This document shows, in pieces, positions 41,492 through 49,903 of a DNA stretch of 64,000 bases (the stretch's first letter is position 1; each line of letters begins with the position of its first letter). Origin of the DNA: CAVYEM01 sp963767635 (GTDB lineage Bacteria; Vulcanimicrobiota; Vulcanimicrobiia; Vulcanimicrobiales; Vulcanimicrobiaceae). The DNA lies in assembly GCA_963767635.1 (NCBI GenBank), contig CAVYEM010000002.1:1-64000 (forward strand), in the 5' to 3' direction. Below the pieces are notes generated by a model. It had not been told where the DNA came from, did no database searches, and saw only the letters and a program-made list of their open reading frames with translations. A program made the position numbers and the translations under genes.

Positions 41492-41567
41492 GCCTGTGCG
41501 ACTTCTTCCACGTGCATGGTACGCCTGCACCTGCGGGCGGGATGAGGTCAGCGGCCTGCGGGCCCCA

Positions 41568-42057
41568 CTAATGCGGGATTTTCTGCAACGCCCGCAACTC
41601 ATTCTGGAGCGTGCGGTCGTGGCGCTTCGCCAGCGCGCGCAGCTCCGCATCGCCTCCGCTAGACATCTCGACTTGCTCGTTGCTCCGGGCAATTCGATCG
41701 TCCACGCCGAGCAACTGCACGAAGCGGCGATCGAACTCCGTTCCGTGCAGCCCGGCGAGTCTGCGAATAGTGATACGACGAGCGGACCGAGGGATGCGCG
41801 GCGACGGGAATGCCGTTTTTCTTGGCAATTTTGTCCAAGGCTCGCGTGTGCGCGGTCGCTTCGGCGGCCATGGACCGCGCCAGCTGCTTGAGTTGCACCG
41901 AACTGGCATGCTTTTCCGCCAGCGTGGCAAGCGCGTAGCGTCCGAGCTGGTTTTGCATTTCAGCCCGCAGGTAGCCGGCGTCGCGGTTCGAGAGTGCCGC
42001 AATCGCACCAAGCGGCAGCATCAGCCCCAGCGCGAGCAGCGCGATGGCGTGCTTCAT
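41568..42057 (-). CDS. DUF4142-like exported protein (one frameshift)
   Basis: ~162 residues. ATG 42057 lies 1 base after the rplT stop and opens a signal peptide (MKHAIALLALGLMLPLGAIAA). The helical body (LRAEMQNQLGRYALATLAEK, then ARSMAAEATAHTRALDKIAKKNG) matches the ferritin-like DUF4142 fold. An extra base at 41760 inside an AGCT site shifts the frame; reading on gives LAGLHGTEFDRRFVQLLGVD, the usual second half of the domain. Function unknown. It is joined to the ribosomal operon rpmI-rplT by position. Confidence 0.75.
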
Positions 42058-42058
42058 G

Positions 42059-42418
42059 CTACTTCCCCGCCGCCTGCTTTGCAGTTTGCAGTAGAGAACG
42101 AAACGCCGCCGCATCGGAGATCGCCAGTTCGGCCAACGCTTTGCGATTGAGCGTTACGCCGGATTTCTTTAGACCGCTCATGAAGACGGAATACGTTATC
42201 CCTTCTTTGCGCGCGGCGGCGTTGATCCGGCTGATCCACAGCGAACGGAAATCGCGCTTGCGGACGCGGCGGTCGCGGTAGGCATAGGCCAGCGAATGCA
42301 GCAGCGCTTCGTTGGCCACGCGATAATTGCGCCGGCGCGCGGCGCGGAAGCCCTTGACCAGCTTCATCACCTTGCGCCGATGCTTGAGTCCATGCAGTCC
42401 CCGTTTGACTCGTGCCAT
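42059..42418 (-). CDS. rplT: 50S ribosomal protein L20
   Basis: 119 residues, start MARVKRGLHGLKHRRKVMKL, full length. It has the conserved basic RNA-binding helix (KGFRAARRRNYRVANEALLH, then RDRRVRKRDFRSLWISRIN) and the C-terminal NRKALAELAISDAAAF. L20 is an early 23S rRNA assembly protein. In several bacteria it also represses its own operon by binding the leader RNA, relevant because the operon leader here contains a terminator. Confidence 0.97.
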   Translation of the reverse strand: MARVKRGLHGLKHRRKVMKLVKGFRAARRRNYRVANEALLHSLAYAYRDRRVRKRDFRSLWISRINAAARKEGITYSVFMSGLKKSGVTLNRKALAELAISDAAAFRSLLQTAKQAAGK

Positions 42419-42435
42419 GTGCTTCCAGAGCCTCC

Positions 42436-42642
42436 TTACACCAAATACGGAATGGTGGGCGCCAAACGCTTGAGATCTCCGGCAAACACCGGCTGATCCT
42501 TGCGGAACTTGCGCTTGCGCTTGCGCGTCTTCTTGCTCAAGATATGGCCGCAGCCGCTGAACTGATGGCGGTGCGTGACTTTACCGCCGGCACTGACTTT
42601 CACGCGTTTGGCGGTCCCGCGGTGGGTACGGATTTTAGGCAC
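42436..42642 (-). CDS. rpmI: 50S ribosomal protein L35
   Basis: 68 residues from GTG 42642 (MPKIRTHRGTAKRVKVSAGG). Typical L35: very basic, with HILSKKTRKRKRKFRK. Its start overlaps the end of infC by 8 bases, so the order infC-rpmI-rplT is tightly coupled. Confidence 0.97.
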   Translation of the reverse strand: MPKIRTHRGTAKRVKVSAGGKVTHRHQFSGCGHILSKKTRKRKRKFRKDQPVFAGDLKRLAPTIPYLV

Positions 42643-43243
42643 TGGTTGGCTCCTTCGAGGCGTCGCTTTCTTGAACGGGTCGGCCTTCGCGCTCTTTCTC
42701 GTGCGCCGACAAAAATTTCGGCGGACCGCTCGGCACTGGGCGCGGCGCGAGGATCATGAACATATTTTTTCCTTCGAGCTTCGGATCGCGCTCCACCGAT
42801 GCAATCGGCGCCATGTCCACGGCCATGCGATCCAGCAGTTTGCGTCCAAAACTCGTGTACGTGATCTCGCGTCCGCGAAACATGATGGTGACCTTGATCT
42901 TGCTGCCGTCCAGCAGCAAGCGTTCCGCCATTCGGGCTTTCGTCTCGTAATCGTGCGTCTCGATCTTCGGTCGAAGCTTCACTTCTTTGAGCTCGAAGCT
43001 CTTTTGCTTTTTACGAGCGTCTTTGTCTTTTTTCGACTGCTCGTATTTGAGGCGTCCGAAGTCGCCGATCTTGCATACGGGCGGTTGCGCCGTGGGCGAG
43101 ACTTCGATCAGATCGAGTCCGCCGGTGCGCGCACGCGCGAGTGCGTCTTCGGTGAGCATGATTCCGAGCTGACTTCCGTCTTCGTCGATCACGCGCACTT
43201 GTCGAATGCGGATTTGGTCGTTTACCCTGAGCGGTCGAGCTAT
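42635..43243 (-). CDS. infC: Translation initiation factor IF-3, probably starting at AUA
   Basis: 202 residues from ATA 43243 (MARPLRVNDQIRIRQVRVID). The only conventional start in frame is GTG 43285, which would add 14 residues with no Shine-Dalgarno, whereas AGGAG lies 8 bases before the ATA. Both IF-3 domains are present: the N-terminal one with IDEDGSQLGIML and GLDLIEVSPTAQPPVCKIGDFG, and the C-terminal one with KEVKLRPKIETHDYETKA and KVTIMFRGREITYT. The C-terminal extension after FLSAHEKEREG is charged and variable. IF-3 discriminates against non-canonical start codons and in E. coli uses AUU on its own gene for autoregulation; an AUA start would serve the same purpose. Confidence 0.92.
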   Translation of the reverse strand: MARPLRVNDQIRIRQVRVIDEDGSQLGIMLTEDALARARTGGLDLIEVSPTAQPPVCKIGDFGRLKYEQSKKDKDARKKQKSFELKEVKLRPKIETHDYETKARMAERLLLDGSKIKVTIMFRGREITYTSFGRKLLDRMAVDMAPIASVERDPKLEGKNMFMILAPRPVPSGPPKFLSAHEKEREGRPVQESDASKEPTSA

Positions 43244-43328
43244 GGCAAATACTCCTGTGAAAATGGCGAATCCGTGCGCAGCCACGGACTGGCGGAGCGC
43301 CGGTTAGACCTTGGTCCCAGTTTTGTTC

Positions 43329-43365
43329 GAAAAACAAAAATGGGGTATTGCCGAAGCAACCCCAT
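43329..43365 (-). terminator. Intrinsic terminator in infC leader (attenuator)
   Basis: On the minus strand ATGGGG, a bulge-containing TTGC stem, loop TTCG, GCAA and CCCCAT are followed by TTTTTGTTTT. The stem occupies 43340-43365 and the T-run 43329-43339. It lies between the candidate promoter (43458-43486) and infC, with no gene ahead of it on this strand, so it would prematurely end the infC-rpmI-rplT mRNA. This is the arrangement of the L20-controlled leader of Bacillus. Confidence 0.8.
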
Positions 43366-43457
43366 CGTTGGAACCTACCGGCGGTCCCTGCGAAGAAGAC
43401 CGGAATCGCCCGAGGGCATCCGGTGAGGGCCCTCCGGCCCTACTTCGGCCGCACGAG

Positions 43458-43486
43458 TGTATCACGCGCCCCGGGGGCAGCGTCAA
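43458..43486 (-). promoter_or_regulatory. Candidate sigma-70 promoter for infC-rpmI-rplT
   Basis: On the minus strand TTGACG (43486-43481), a 17-bp spacer and GATACA (43463-43458). Transcription would begin near 43450, giving a leader of about 205 bases that contains the attenuator. The region also covers the start of the divergent GNAT gene. Confidence 0.5.
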
Positions 43487-43511
43487 GGACACGAAGTGGC
43501 CGCATGCAACA

Positions 43512-43976
43512 TTGCGGCTTGTGGCAGCGCTGCGATTCGGCTCCCCAGGCGACCTTCCGGTACTGGTGCAGCTCTGGCACGACATGTTGGTGGAGTGCGA
43601 CTTAGCGGGTTCCGGGTTCGTATCGGACTGGCGGGTACGACTGCAGCAGGCGTTTCGAGCGGACATGGAAGCAGGAAGCGGCACGTGGTTCGTCTCGGAG
43701 CGGGACGGCACCATCGCGGGAACCTGCGTTGCGTTCCGGCAGGTCGGACGGTCCAACGTGCTGCTCGACGTAACGGTGATCATCGCGGGCATGTACGTCC
43801 TTCCCGCATACCGCGGACGCGGCATCGCCCGCTCGCTGGCGCAGTGGGCGCTTGAGTGGTGCAAGGACGACGGTTGCAAAACCGTGCGACTCAACGCATC
43901 CGCCATGGCCCGTCCGCTCTACGAATCGCTTGGATTCAAACCTGCACCCGAAATGATGCGGCTCGACTTTCGCTAA
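43512..43976 (+). CDS. GNAT family N-acetyltransferase
   Basis: ~154 residues; TTG 43512 or GTG 43521 are plausible starts because the fold begins at LRFGSPGDLPVLVQLWHDML. The longer open frame upstream runs through the infC leader and is not credible. The acetyl-CoA-binding motif A is YVLPAYRGRGIARSLAQWALE (R-x-x-G-x-G/A), followed by CKTVRLNASAMARPLYESLGFKPAPE. The acceptor substrate is unknown. Confidence 0.85.
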   Translation: MRLVAALRFGSPGDLPVLVQLWHDMLVECDLAGSGFVSDWRVRLQQAFRADMEAGSGTWFVSERDGTIAGTCVAFRQVGRSNVLLDVTVIIAGMYVLPAYRGRGIARSLAQWALEWCKDDGCKTVRLNASAMARPLYESLGFKPAPEMMRLDFR

Positions 43977-43997
43977 CCTACTGCGCCGCGCGGCACA

Positions 43998-44286
43998 TTA
44001 CGTATTCGGTGCCGGTTCCTCGTGCAGCACCTTTCCGGTCTTTGCGTCGACCTTGCGCTGGGCGCCGTCCTCGCTGAGCGCTACGATGATGCCGACTTCA
44101 TCGCGGATCGCCGTGTACCGGTTGCGGGGTTCTTGCGACGGGCGCGGTTCGATCTGCCAAAGCACGTCACCCTGTCCACTGGAGGCCAAAGATGTTTTGC
44201 GGATAGTCTTCGCCGGGTGGGACGTCAAGCAAAACTACGTGGATCCCTTCGAGCTCCTGGCGCTGCCGGACCGGATATGCGGGCAA
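43998..44286 (-). CDS. Hypothetical protein with PQQ-repeat-like segment, frameshifted
   Basis: Two overlapping frames join into one ~95-residue protein: from TTG 44286, PAYPVRQRQELEGIHVVLLD and PPGEDYPQNIFGL, then after one extra base near 44180 GQGDVLWQIEPRPSQ, YTAIRDEVGIIVALSEDGAQR, KVDAKTGKVLHEEPAPNT. The second half reads like a PQQ/WD-type blade (DVLWQIE, then DG-x-x-x-KVDAKTGKVL). No family assigned. Start codon and even reality of the gene are uncertain, but the coding pattern continues smoothly across the shift. Confidence 0.45.
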
Positions 44287-44377
44287 CCGGGAAACTGAGC
44301 TGCCGTCATGATTACGAGCATACCCAAGCCGCCGCGGCGCGCATGAGGGATTGCTTTGCGTAGCGTATCGTGACGGC

Positions 44378-46208
44378 ATGCTCTCCGCCCTTATACTCGC
44401 GGGTGCGCTGGCGGCGCAGCGCCCCATCACCCTGCTCGTCGACGCGTCGCTCGCTCCAACGCAGAACATCGTACGCACGCACGAAGTCGTGCCCGTCGCG
44501 CCGGGAAATCTACAGCTGTATTATCCGAAGTGGATTCCGGGCGAGCACGCGCCGGCCGGTCCTATCCAAAACGTTGCAGCGCTTCGTATCACGGCTGGGG
44601 GCGCGCCCATCGCGTGGAAGCGCGATCCGATCGACCTCTACGCATTCGATGTGACCGTGCCGCCCGGCGTGAACAGCTTGGACGTAAACTTCACGTATTT
44701 GGGAGCGACGTTCGGCAACTATTCTTCCAATCGCTTGTCTTCTCCGAACATCGTCGTCATCGATTGGAACCAAAACGTGCTCTATCCCTCAAACGGTACC
44801 AATGATGCGACGCTATTCGATCCGACGTTGATTTTGCCGGGCAACGATTGGCAGTTTGCCACCGCGCTGTACGAGCCTAAACGGACCGGCGCAACAGTGA
44901 CGTGGAGCACGACGCCGTTGGGCCGGCTGATGGATTCTCCGCTGGACGCTTGCACAAACTTTCGCAGCTGGAACTTGTGGCACGGACCGCAGTCGTTCCC
45001 GGGAACGGCAAGCCTGAACGTGTGCGCCGATACGCCCGAAGAACTGGACGCAAGCGATGCGACGATCGATCACTTCCGCGCGCTCGTGAACGAAATGCTG
45101 GCGATGTACGGGGCCAGGCACTGGCACGATTACCATTTCCTGCTGACCGTTTCGGACGTCATGCCGGGTGAGGGCGTCGAACATCACGAGTCCAGCGACG
45201 ATGGTGATGCCGGCAATTATTTAATCGACCACCAGGCGCTGCAGCGCGGCGGCGATCTGCTCTCGCACGAGTTCAACCATTCTTGGGACGGCAAATATCG
45301 CATGCCTGCGGGCCTGGACCGCCAAAACCTCAACATCCCGTACGACGATTCGCTGCTGTGGGTGTACGAGGGAATGACGCAATACTATGGCGACGTGATG
45401 TCGTATCGTGACGGCATTCGCGATGCGAAGAACTGGCCGGATCACATCGCGGCCATCTATGCGAATTACGATAACGAGCCCGGGCGCCGCTGGCGTCCAT
45501 TGGGCGACACGGCAACTTCGGGCCCGTTTTTGTACGGAGTCTCCGCGGGGCTACTATGCCGAGCGCCGCGGCGTCGATTTTTATTCCGAAGGCGAATTGC
45601 TGTGGCTGCTTGCCGATGCCGTCATTCGCAGCCGAAGCGAAAACCATCGCTCGCTCGACACGTTTGCGCGCGAGTTTTTCGGGCGCGAGAACACGGGCCC
45701 CGTCACGGTCCCCTATACGCGCCAAGACGTCATTGCGGGGTTGAACCGCGTGCTGCCGTACGACTGGACGAGCTTTTTCCACACCTGGGTGGACGACATC
45801 GCCGTCCACCCGCCCGCGGGTTTCGAGGCGGACGGCTGGAAACTCGTCTACACCGACAAGCCGTCCTCCGACGTAAAAAAGAACAACTTTGTGTATTCGC
45901 TCGGGTTTACGGCAGCGCGCGGCGTCACGGGCGACGTGCACTTCGGTTCGCCGGCGTGGAGAGCGGGGCTTGGGATCGGAGAAAAGCTCGTCGCGGTTGA
46001 CGGACGTGAATACAGCGACGACGTGATGTACGACGCGATTCAGACGGCGCGCCGGTCGCACCGTCCGATCGTACTGCTCGTCGAAAAAGATTTGCTCTAT
46101 CGTTCGATATCGATCCCGTATTACGACGGTCCGCGGTATCCGCATTTGGTCCGCGCGAACGCAGCGGCGGATCGTCTGACGGAGATCGTTAAACCGTTGC
46201 GGCGCTAA
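44378..46208 (+). CDS. M61 family (glycyl aminopeptidase-like) metallopeptidase with PDZ domain, one frameshift
   Basis: ~610 residues. ATG 44378 gives a short signal peptide (MLSALILAGALAAQ). An N-terminal beta domain (YYPKWIPGEHAPAGPIQNV) is typical of M61. The zinc site is HEFNHSW (HExxH) in GGDLLSHEFNHSWDGKYR, with the third ligand Glu in LLWVYEGMTQYYGD. The C-terminal PDZ domain contains VHFGSPAWRAGLGIGEKLVAVDG. An extra T at 45540 inside an AGCT site breaks the frame; removing it gives PFLYGAPRGYYAERRGVDF. Probably a periplasmic aminopeptidase preferring Gly or Ala. Confidence 0.92.
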
Positions 46209-47113
46209 AGGCTGCTCAGCGGCACTCCGAACTTCTGCAGCCAGCGGCTCTCGATCCCGGCTTCGTGCGCGTCTCCTGCGACAATGCAGCGTCGCAGGTG
46301 CGGCACGCGAAAATTGGAAGCGTCCGGCAAATCGAGCTGCGCGCCATAATCCTGCAGCGGTTGGCAAAGGATCGTGATCTGAGACTCGCGCACCAAATTC
46401 AGCCGTTCCCGCGCGTCAAATGCTGCCTCGTGCACGACCGCCGCGGCGCCGCGCCACCACGGCGCCTGCAAGAGCGCGAGCCACTGCTCGCTGCCCATCG
46501 GGAATGCCGCCCAGACACGGTCGCTCGCGCCTGCGTCCAGCGTATCCGACGCGAGCGCGCGCATTTCGTACACTGCGCCGTAATCGAGCACCTGATCGTC
46601 AAAGACCAGCGCCATGTCGGTGGATTGCGTGGTGACTCCGCGGAAGGGCCTGGCCGAATCGGCCAGCGTGTCCAAACGCGCCCACCCCTCGCGCGTCTCT
46701 CCAATCAGCATGCAGCGCAGCTGGCCGAGAAATGCATCCCGCACCGCCTCCGCCGCAGGCCGCCGCTTGCGGCCGGCGATCACCGCATTTACGGAGGCGC
46801 GCCGCGCGCGTTCGAGCAGCTGCTCAAGATCGAGTTTTTCGGCGCTCGGTACCGCAACCGCGCCCAATCTCGCCAGTCCGAGCACGGTGAAGACGCACTT
46901 TGCCGTGTTCGAAGCGCACAACAGCACGCGGTCGCCCCGTTCGATGCCGAACGCACGTAACGCGGCCGCATAACGCTGGCTTCGGTCGCAGACTTCTGCG
47001 AACGTGTAATCTCGGCGGTGACCGGCATCGTCGACGAAGATCAGCGCCGTGCGCTGCGGGGCCGCGACTTTGTCGAGCACGTCCTGCGCGAAGTTGAAAT
47101 TGAGCGGAAGCAT
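46205..47113 (-). CDS. Truncated AMP-dependent synthetase-like (ANL) protein
   Basis: 302 residues, about 60 percent of a normal acyl-CoA synthetase. The N-terminal region is ANL-like (AALIFVD..GHRRDYTFAEVCDRSQRYA, then GIERGDRVLLCASNTAKCVFTVLGLARLGAVAVP). The adenylate P-loop (S/T-G-T-T-G-x-P-K), the catalytic core YGxTE and the C-terminal lid are absent; FDDQVLDYGAVYEM stands where the P-loop would be. No frameshift accounts for the loss, as the gene ends inside M61. Catalysis is doubtful; it could be a degenerate or regulatory copy. Starts 3 bp after the rocD stop, hence same operon. Confidence 0.7.
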   Translation of the reverse strand: MLPLNFNFAQDVLDKVAAPQRTALIFVDDAGHRRDYTFAEVCDRSQRYAAALRAFGIERGDRVLLCASNTAKCVFTVLGLARLGAVAVPSAEKLDLEQLLERARRASVNAVIAGRKRRPAAEAVRDAFLGQLRCMLIGETREGWARLDTLADSARPFRGVTTQSTDMALVFDDQVLDYGAVYEMRALASDTLDAGASDRVWAAFPMGSEQWLALLQAPWWRGAAAVVHEAAFDARERLNLVRESQITILCQPLQDYGAQLDLPDASNFRVPHLRRCIVAGDAHEAGIESRWLQKFGVPLSSL

Positions 47114-47116
47114 CTG

Positions 47117-48326
47117 CTACGCGAGGACAAGCACCTCTTTCAACGTTGCGAGCAGCAGTTCGGTCTCTGGGTCTTCTATTACGAGCGGCGGTGCGATGCG
47201 CAGCACCGTTTCGTGCGTATCTTTGGCGGCTATGCCTCGCTCCAAAAGCCGTTCGGAAAGCGCGCGCGCGGACGTTGCGAGCTCGATTCCGATCAGTAAA
47301 CCCCGGCCGCGAACCTCGCGAACGGCGGGCGAAGCGATGGAACGCAGGCCTTGCATGATCTTTGCGCCGGAATACCGCGCGCGCGCCGCGAGCTTTTCAT
47401 CGACGATCACTTCCAGCGCCGCGAGCGCCACGGCAGACGCGAGCGGATTGCCGCCGAAGGTGCTCCCGTGCTCGCCGGGGCGAAAGAGCAGCATCAAATC
47501 GCGATCCGCAAGCACCGCCGAAACCGGATAGAAGCCGCCGCCGAGCGCTTTTCCCACGATGAGCACGTCGGGGCGAACGCTTTCGTGATCGCACGCAAAC
47601 AGATCGCCGGTTCGACCGAATCCGGTTTGGATCTCGTCCGCCATGAACAGCACGCGATGTTCGCGGCACAGGCCCCACGCGCGCTTGAGAAATCCGTCCG
47701 GCGGTACGTTCACGCCGCCTTCGCCTTGAATCGGCTCGATCAGCACCGCGCACGTGTTTTCGCCGACCGCGCGCGCCAGCGCAGCGTAGTCGCCGAACGG
47801 CACGTGCACGAATCCTGGAGTGAACGGGCCGAATCCGTGACGGTACTCGGGCGTCGAGCTCGCGCTGACGGCGGCGGTGGTGCGCCCGTGAAAATTGTTC
47901 GTGAAGACGACGATCTCGGCGCAATTCGCCGGGATGCCCTTTACTTCGTAACCGTAGCGGCGCGCCAGTTTGATCGCCGTTTCGACCGCTTCGACGCCGG
48001 TGTTCATCGGAAGCGCCATGTCGTAGCCGCACAGACTCCGTCAGCGCTTTGAGAAATCCGGGCATCCGATCGTTGCGCATCGCGCGGGAGGTGAGCGTCA
48101 CTTTTTGCGCCTGCGCCGTCAGTGCCGCCGCAATTTTCGGATGGCAGTGCCCCTGGTTGACGGCAGAGTACGCACTGATGCAGTCCAGATACCGTTTGCC
48201 CGTAACGTCGTAGAGCCAGACGCCTTGGGCGCGGTCAACGACGAGATCGAGCGGATGATAGTTGTGCGCCCCGTAGCGATCCTCTTGCGCGATGAGGTCT
48301 TCGGCCGTATTGCGAACGTCTTGCAT
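47117..48326 (-). CDS. rocD: Ornithine aminotransferase-type class III aminotransferase (one frameshift)
   Basis: ~402 residues from ATG 48326 (MQDVRNTAEDLIAQEDRYGA). Motifs: HNYHPLDLVVDRAQGVWLYD and YSAVNQGHCHPKIAAALTAQ at the N-terminus as in ornithine aminotransferase, VVFTNNFHGRTTAAVSASS, EPIQGEGGVNVP, ADEIQTGFGRTG, and the PLP-binding Lys in VLIVGKALGGGFYPVSA. An extra base at 48035 inside AGCT shifts the frame; the corrected join is LTELCGYDMALPMNTGVEA. The enzyme would interconvert ornithine and glutamate semialdehyde. Related acetylornithine or lysine aminotransferases are possible alternatives. Confidence 0.88.
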
Positions 48327-48473
48327 TGTTTTCCGTGCGCGCCGCGCGTGTTTACTCCGAATCGCGCAGCGGGAGCCCCGCCGGCTCGGAGGACCGCAGG
48401 GGCGCTCGCGCCTGCGTTCCAGGAACACTTGTGCTTTGGACTTAAGGACGGCTCGCTCGGCTACCTCTTTTTT

Positions 48474-49334
48474 ATGACGGACGATGGTTACGCACAGGCG
48501 CGGGAACGCTTGGATCGGTTCATCGAGCGCGATCGCGACTACATCGGCGAGGCGGGGCGGACGCTCGTATTCGATCATGGGCGCCGCACGGAGCGCGCCG
48601 TCCTGCTGTTTCACGGCCTGAGCGCAAGCCCGCGCCAATTCATCGGCGTGGCACGTGCGCTGCACGAACGCGGACACAACGTGCTGATTCCGCGCCTTCC
48701 GCGACACGGATACGGCGATCGCCTCTCCGAAGCGCTGGCAACGATGAACGCACGCCAGCTCACGGACTGTGCCGCCGACTGCACCGACATCGCGCACGGT
48801 TTGGGCGAGGTCGTCAGCGTCGCAGGCTTTTCGCTCGGCGGTCTGCTCGCCGCGCACGTCGGACAAATGCGCCGCGTGCACCGCGTCGTAGCGGTTTCGC
48901 CGTTTTTGGGCGTTTCGCTGGTTCCCAATCGCTTCCGCGCGCTGCTCGCGCGCTGGCTGCTCGCGCGACCCAACCGGTTTTACTGGTGGGATCCGTTCGC
49001 GCGCGAACGGCAGCTGCCCGAACACGGCTACCCGCGGTACTCCACGCACGCCGTCGCGCAAGGGCTCACGCTGGCGCACGAATTGCTCGAAACGGCGCTG
49101 CTTTGCGAGCCGCAAGCCGACGAACTGGTGCTGGTCATCAACGCGCGCGAACCTGCGGTCAACAATAGCGCGATCGAAATGCTCGCGCAGCGCTGGCGCG
49201 CGCGCAAGCCGGGGTCCGTCCAGGTCGTGCGCTTGACGGGCTTGCCTTACGCACACGACATCATCGAGCCCAAGCGCTATCCCGGCATCGCCGAGCGGGT
49301 AGCCCCGGCCATCGTGGAATTGATCGCGCGATGA
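48474..49334 (+). CDS. Alpha/beta hydrolase (paralog of 49882-50775)
   Basis: 286 residues from ATG 48474. Motifs: AVLLFHGLSASPRQF (oxyanion region), LIPRLPRHGYGDRLSEAL, nucleophile elbow VAGFSLGGLLAAHV, NAREPAVNNSAIEM near the acid, and PYAHDIIEP with the likely catalytic His. About 30 percent of residues look shared with the hydrolase at 49882, including YWWDPFARERQLPEHGYPR against LWWDPRRRDQQHPASAYPR, so these are duplicates. Cytoplasmic. Its stop overlaps the tag start. Confidence 0.82.
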   Translation: MTDDGYAQARERLDRFIERDRDYIGEAGRTLVFDHGRRTERAVLLFHGLSASPRQFIGVARALHERGHNVLIPRLPRHGYGDRLSEALATMNARQLTDCAADCTDIAHGLGEVVSVAGFSLGGLLAAHVGQMRRVHRVVAVSPFLGVSLVPNRFRALLARWLLARPNRFYWWDPFARERQLPEHGYPRYSTHAVAQGLTLAHELLETALLCEPQADELVLVINAREPAVNNSAIEMLAQRWRARKPGSVQVVRLTGLPYAHDIIEPKRYPGIAERVAPAIVELIAR

Positions 49335-49903
49335 GCGAAAACCGTTCGCAGGTGCAGCGATGTCAATGGGCGGTCAGCGAAGCGGCCGTAGCATATCACG
49401 ATAATGAATGGGGAGTGCCCCTGCACGATGATGCGGCGCTGTTCGAAATGCTCACGCTGGAGGGTGCACAAGCGGGTTTGAGCTGGGAAACGATCTTGCG
49501 CAAGCGCGAGGGATACCGGCGGGTGTTCGCACGGTTCGATCCGCGGCGCGTCGCACGCTTCTCCGGGGAACGCGTCGAACGGATTCTGCTCGATCCCGGC
49601 ATCGTCCGCAATCGCGCGAAGGTGCGGAGCACGGTGTCCAATGCCGCGGCGATCTTGCGGGCGCAAGAAGAGTTCGGCAGCTTCGATGCGTATCTGTGGC
49701 GCTTCGTCGACGGCAGGCCGGTGCGAAATCGCTGGAACCATTCACGAGAGATGCCTGCCAGTTCGCCTCTGTCCGATGCGTTGAGCGAAGACTTGCGCAA
49801 GCGCGGATACTCGTTCGTCGGATCGACGATTTGCTATTCGTTCATGCAGGCCGTCGGTATGATCGACGATCACGTGACGTCGTGCTTCGCTCGCCGGACC
49901 TGA
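49331..49903 (+). CDS. tag: DNA-3-methyladenine glycosylase I
   Basis: 190 residues; ATG overlaps the upstream stop (ATGA). Tag signatures: RCQWAVSEAAVAYHDNEWGVP at the N-terminus (the Tag Cys/His residues and W of the base pocket), LFEMLTLEGAQAGLSWETIL, the helix-hairpin-helix region, RNRAKVRSTVSNAAAIL, and the C-terminal zinc-binding GYSFVGSTICYSFMQAVG with DDHVTSCF. Monofunctional glycosylase that removes 3-methyladenine. Sits between two paralogous hydrolases. Confidence 0.95.
   Translation: MSENRSQVQRCQWAVSEAAVAYHDNEWGVPLHDDAALFEMLTLEGAQAGLSWETILRKREGYRRVFARFDPRRVARFSGERVERILLDPGIVRNRAKVRSTVSNAAAILRAQEEFGSFDAYLWRFVDGRPVRNRWNHSREMPASSPLSDALSEDLRKRGYSFVGSTICYSFMQAVGMIDDHVTSCFARRT

Noticed and set aside
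47397..49256. 619-aa minus-strand frame overlapping the hydrolase gene
   Set aside because: Only ~100 residues (the N-terminus of ornithine aminotransferase) are real; the remainder is a shadow of the plus-strand alpha/beta hydrolase.
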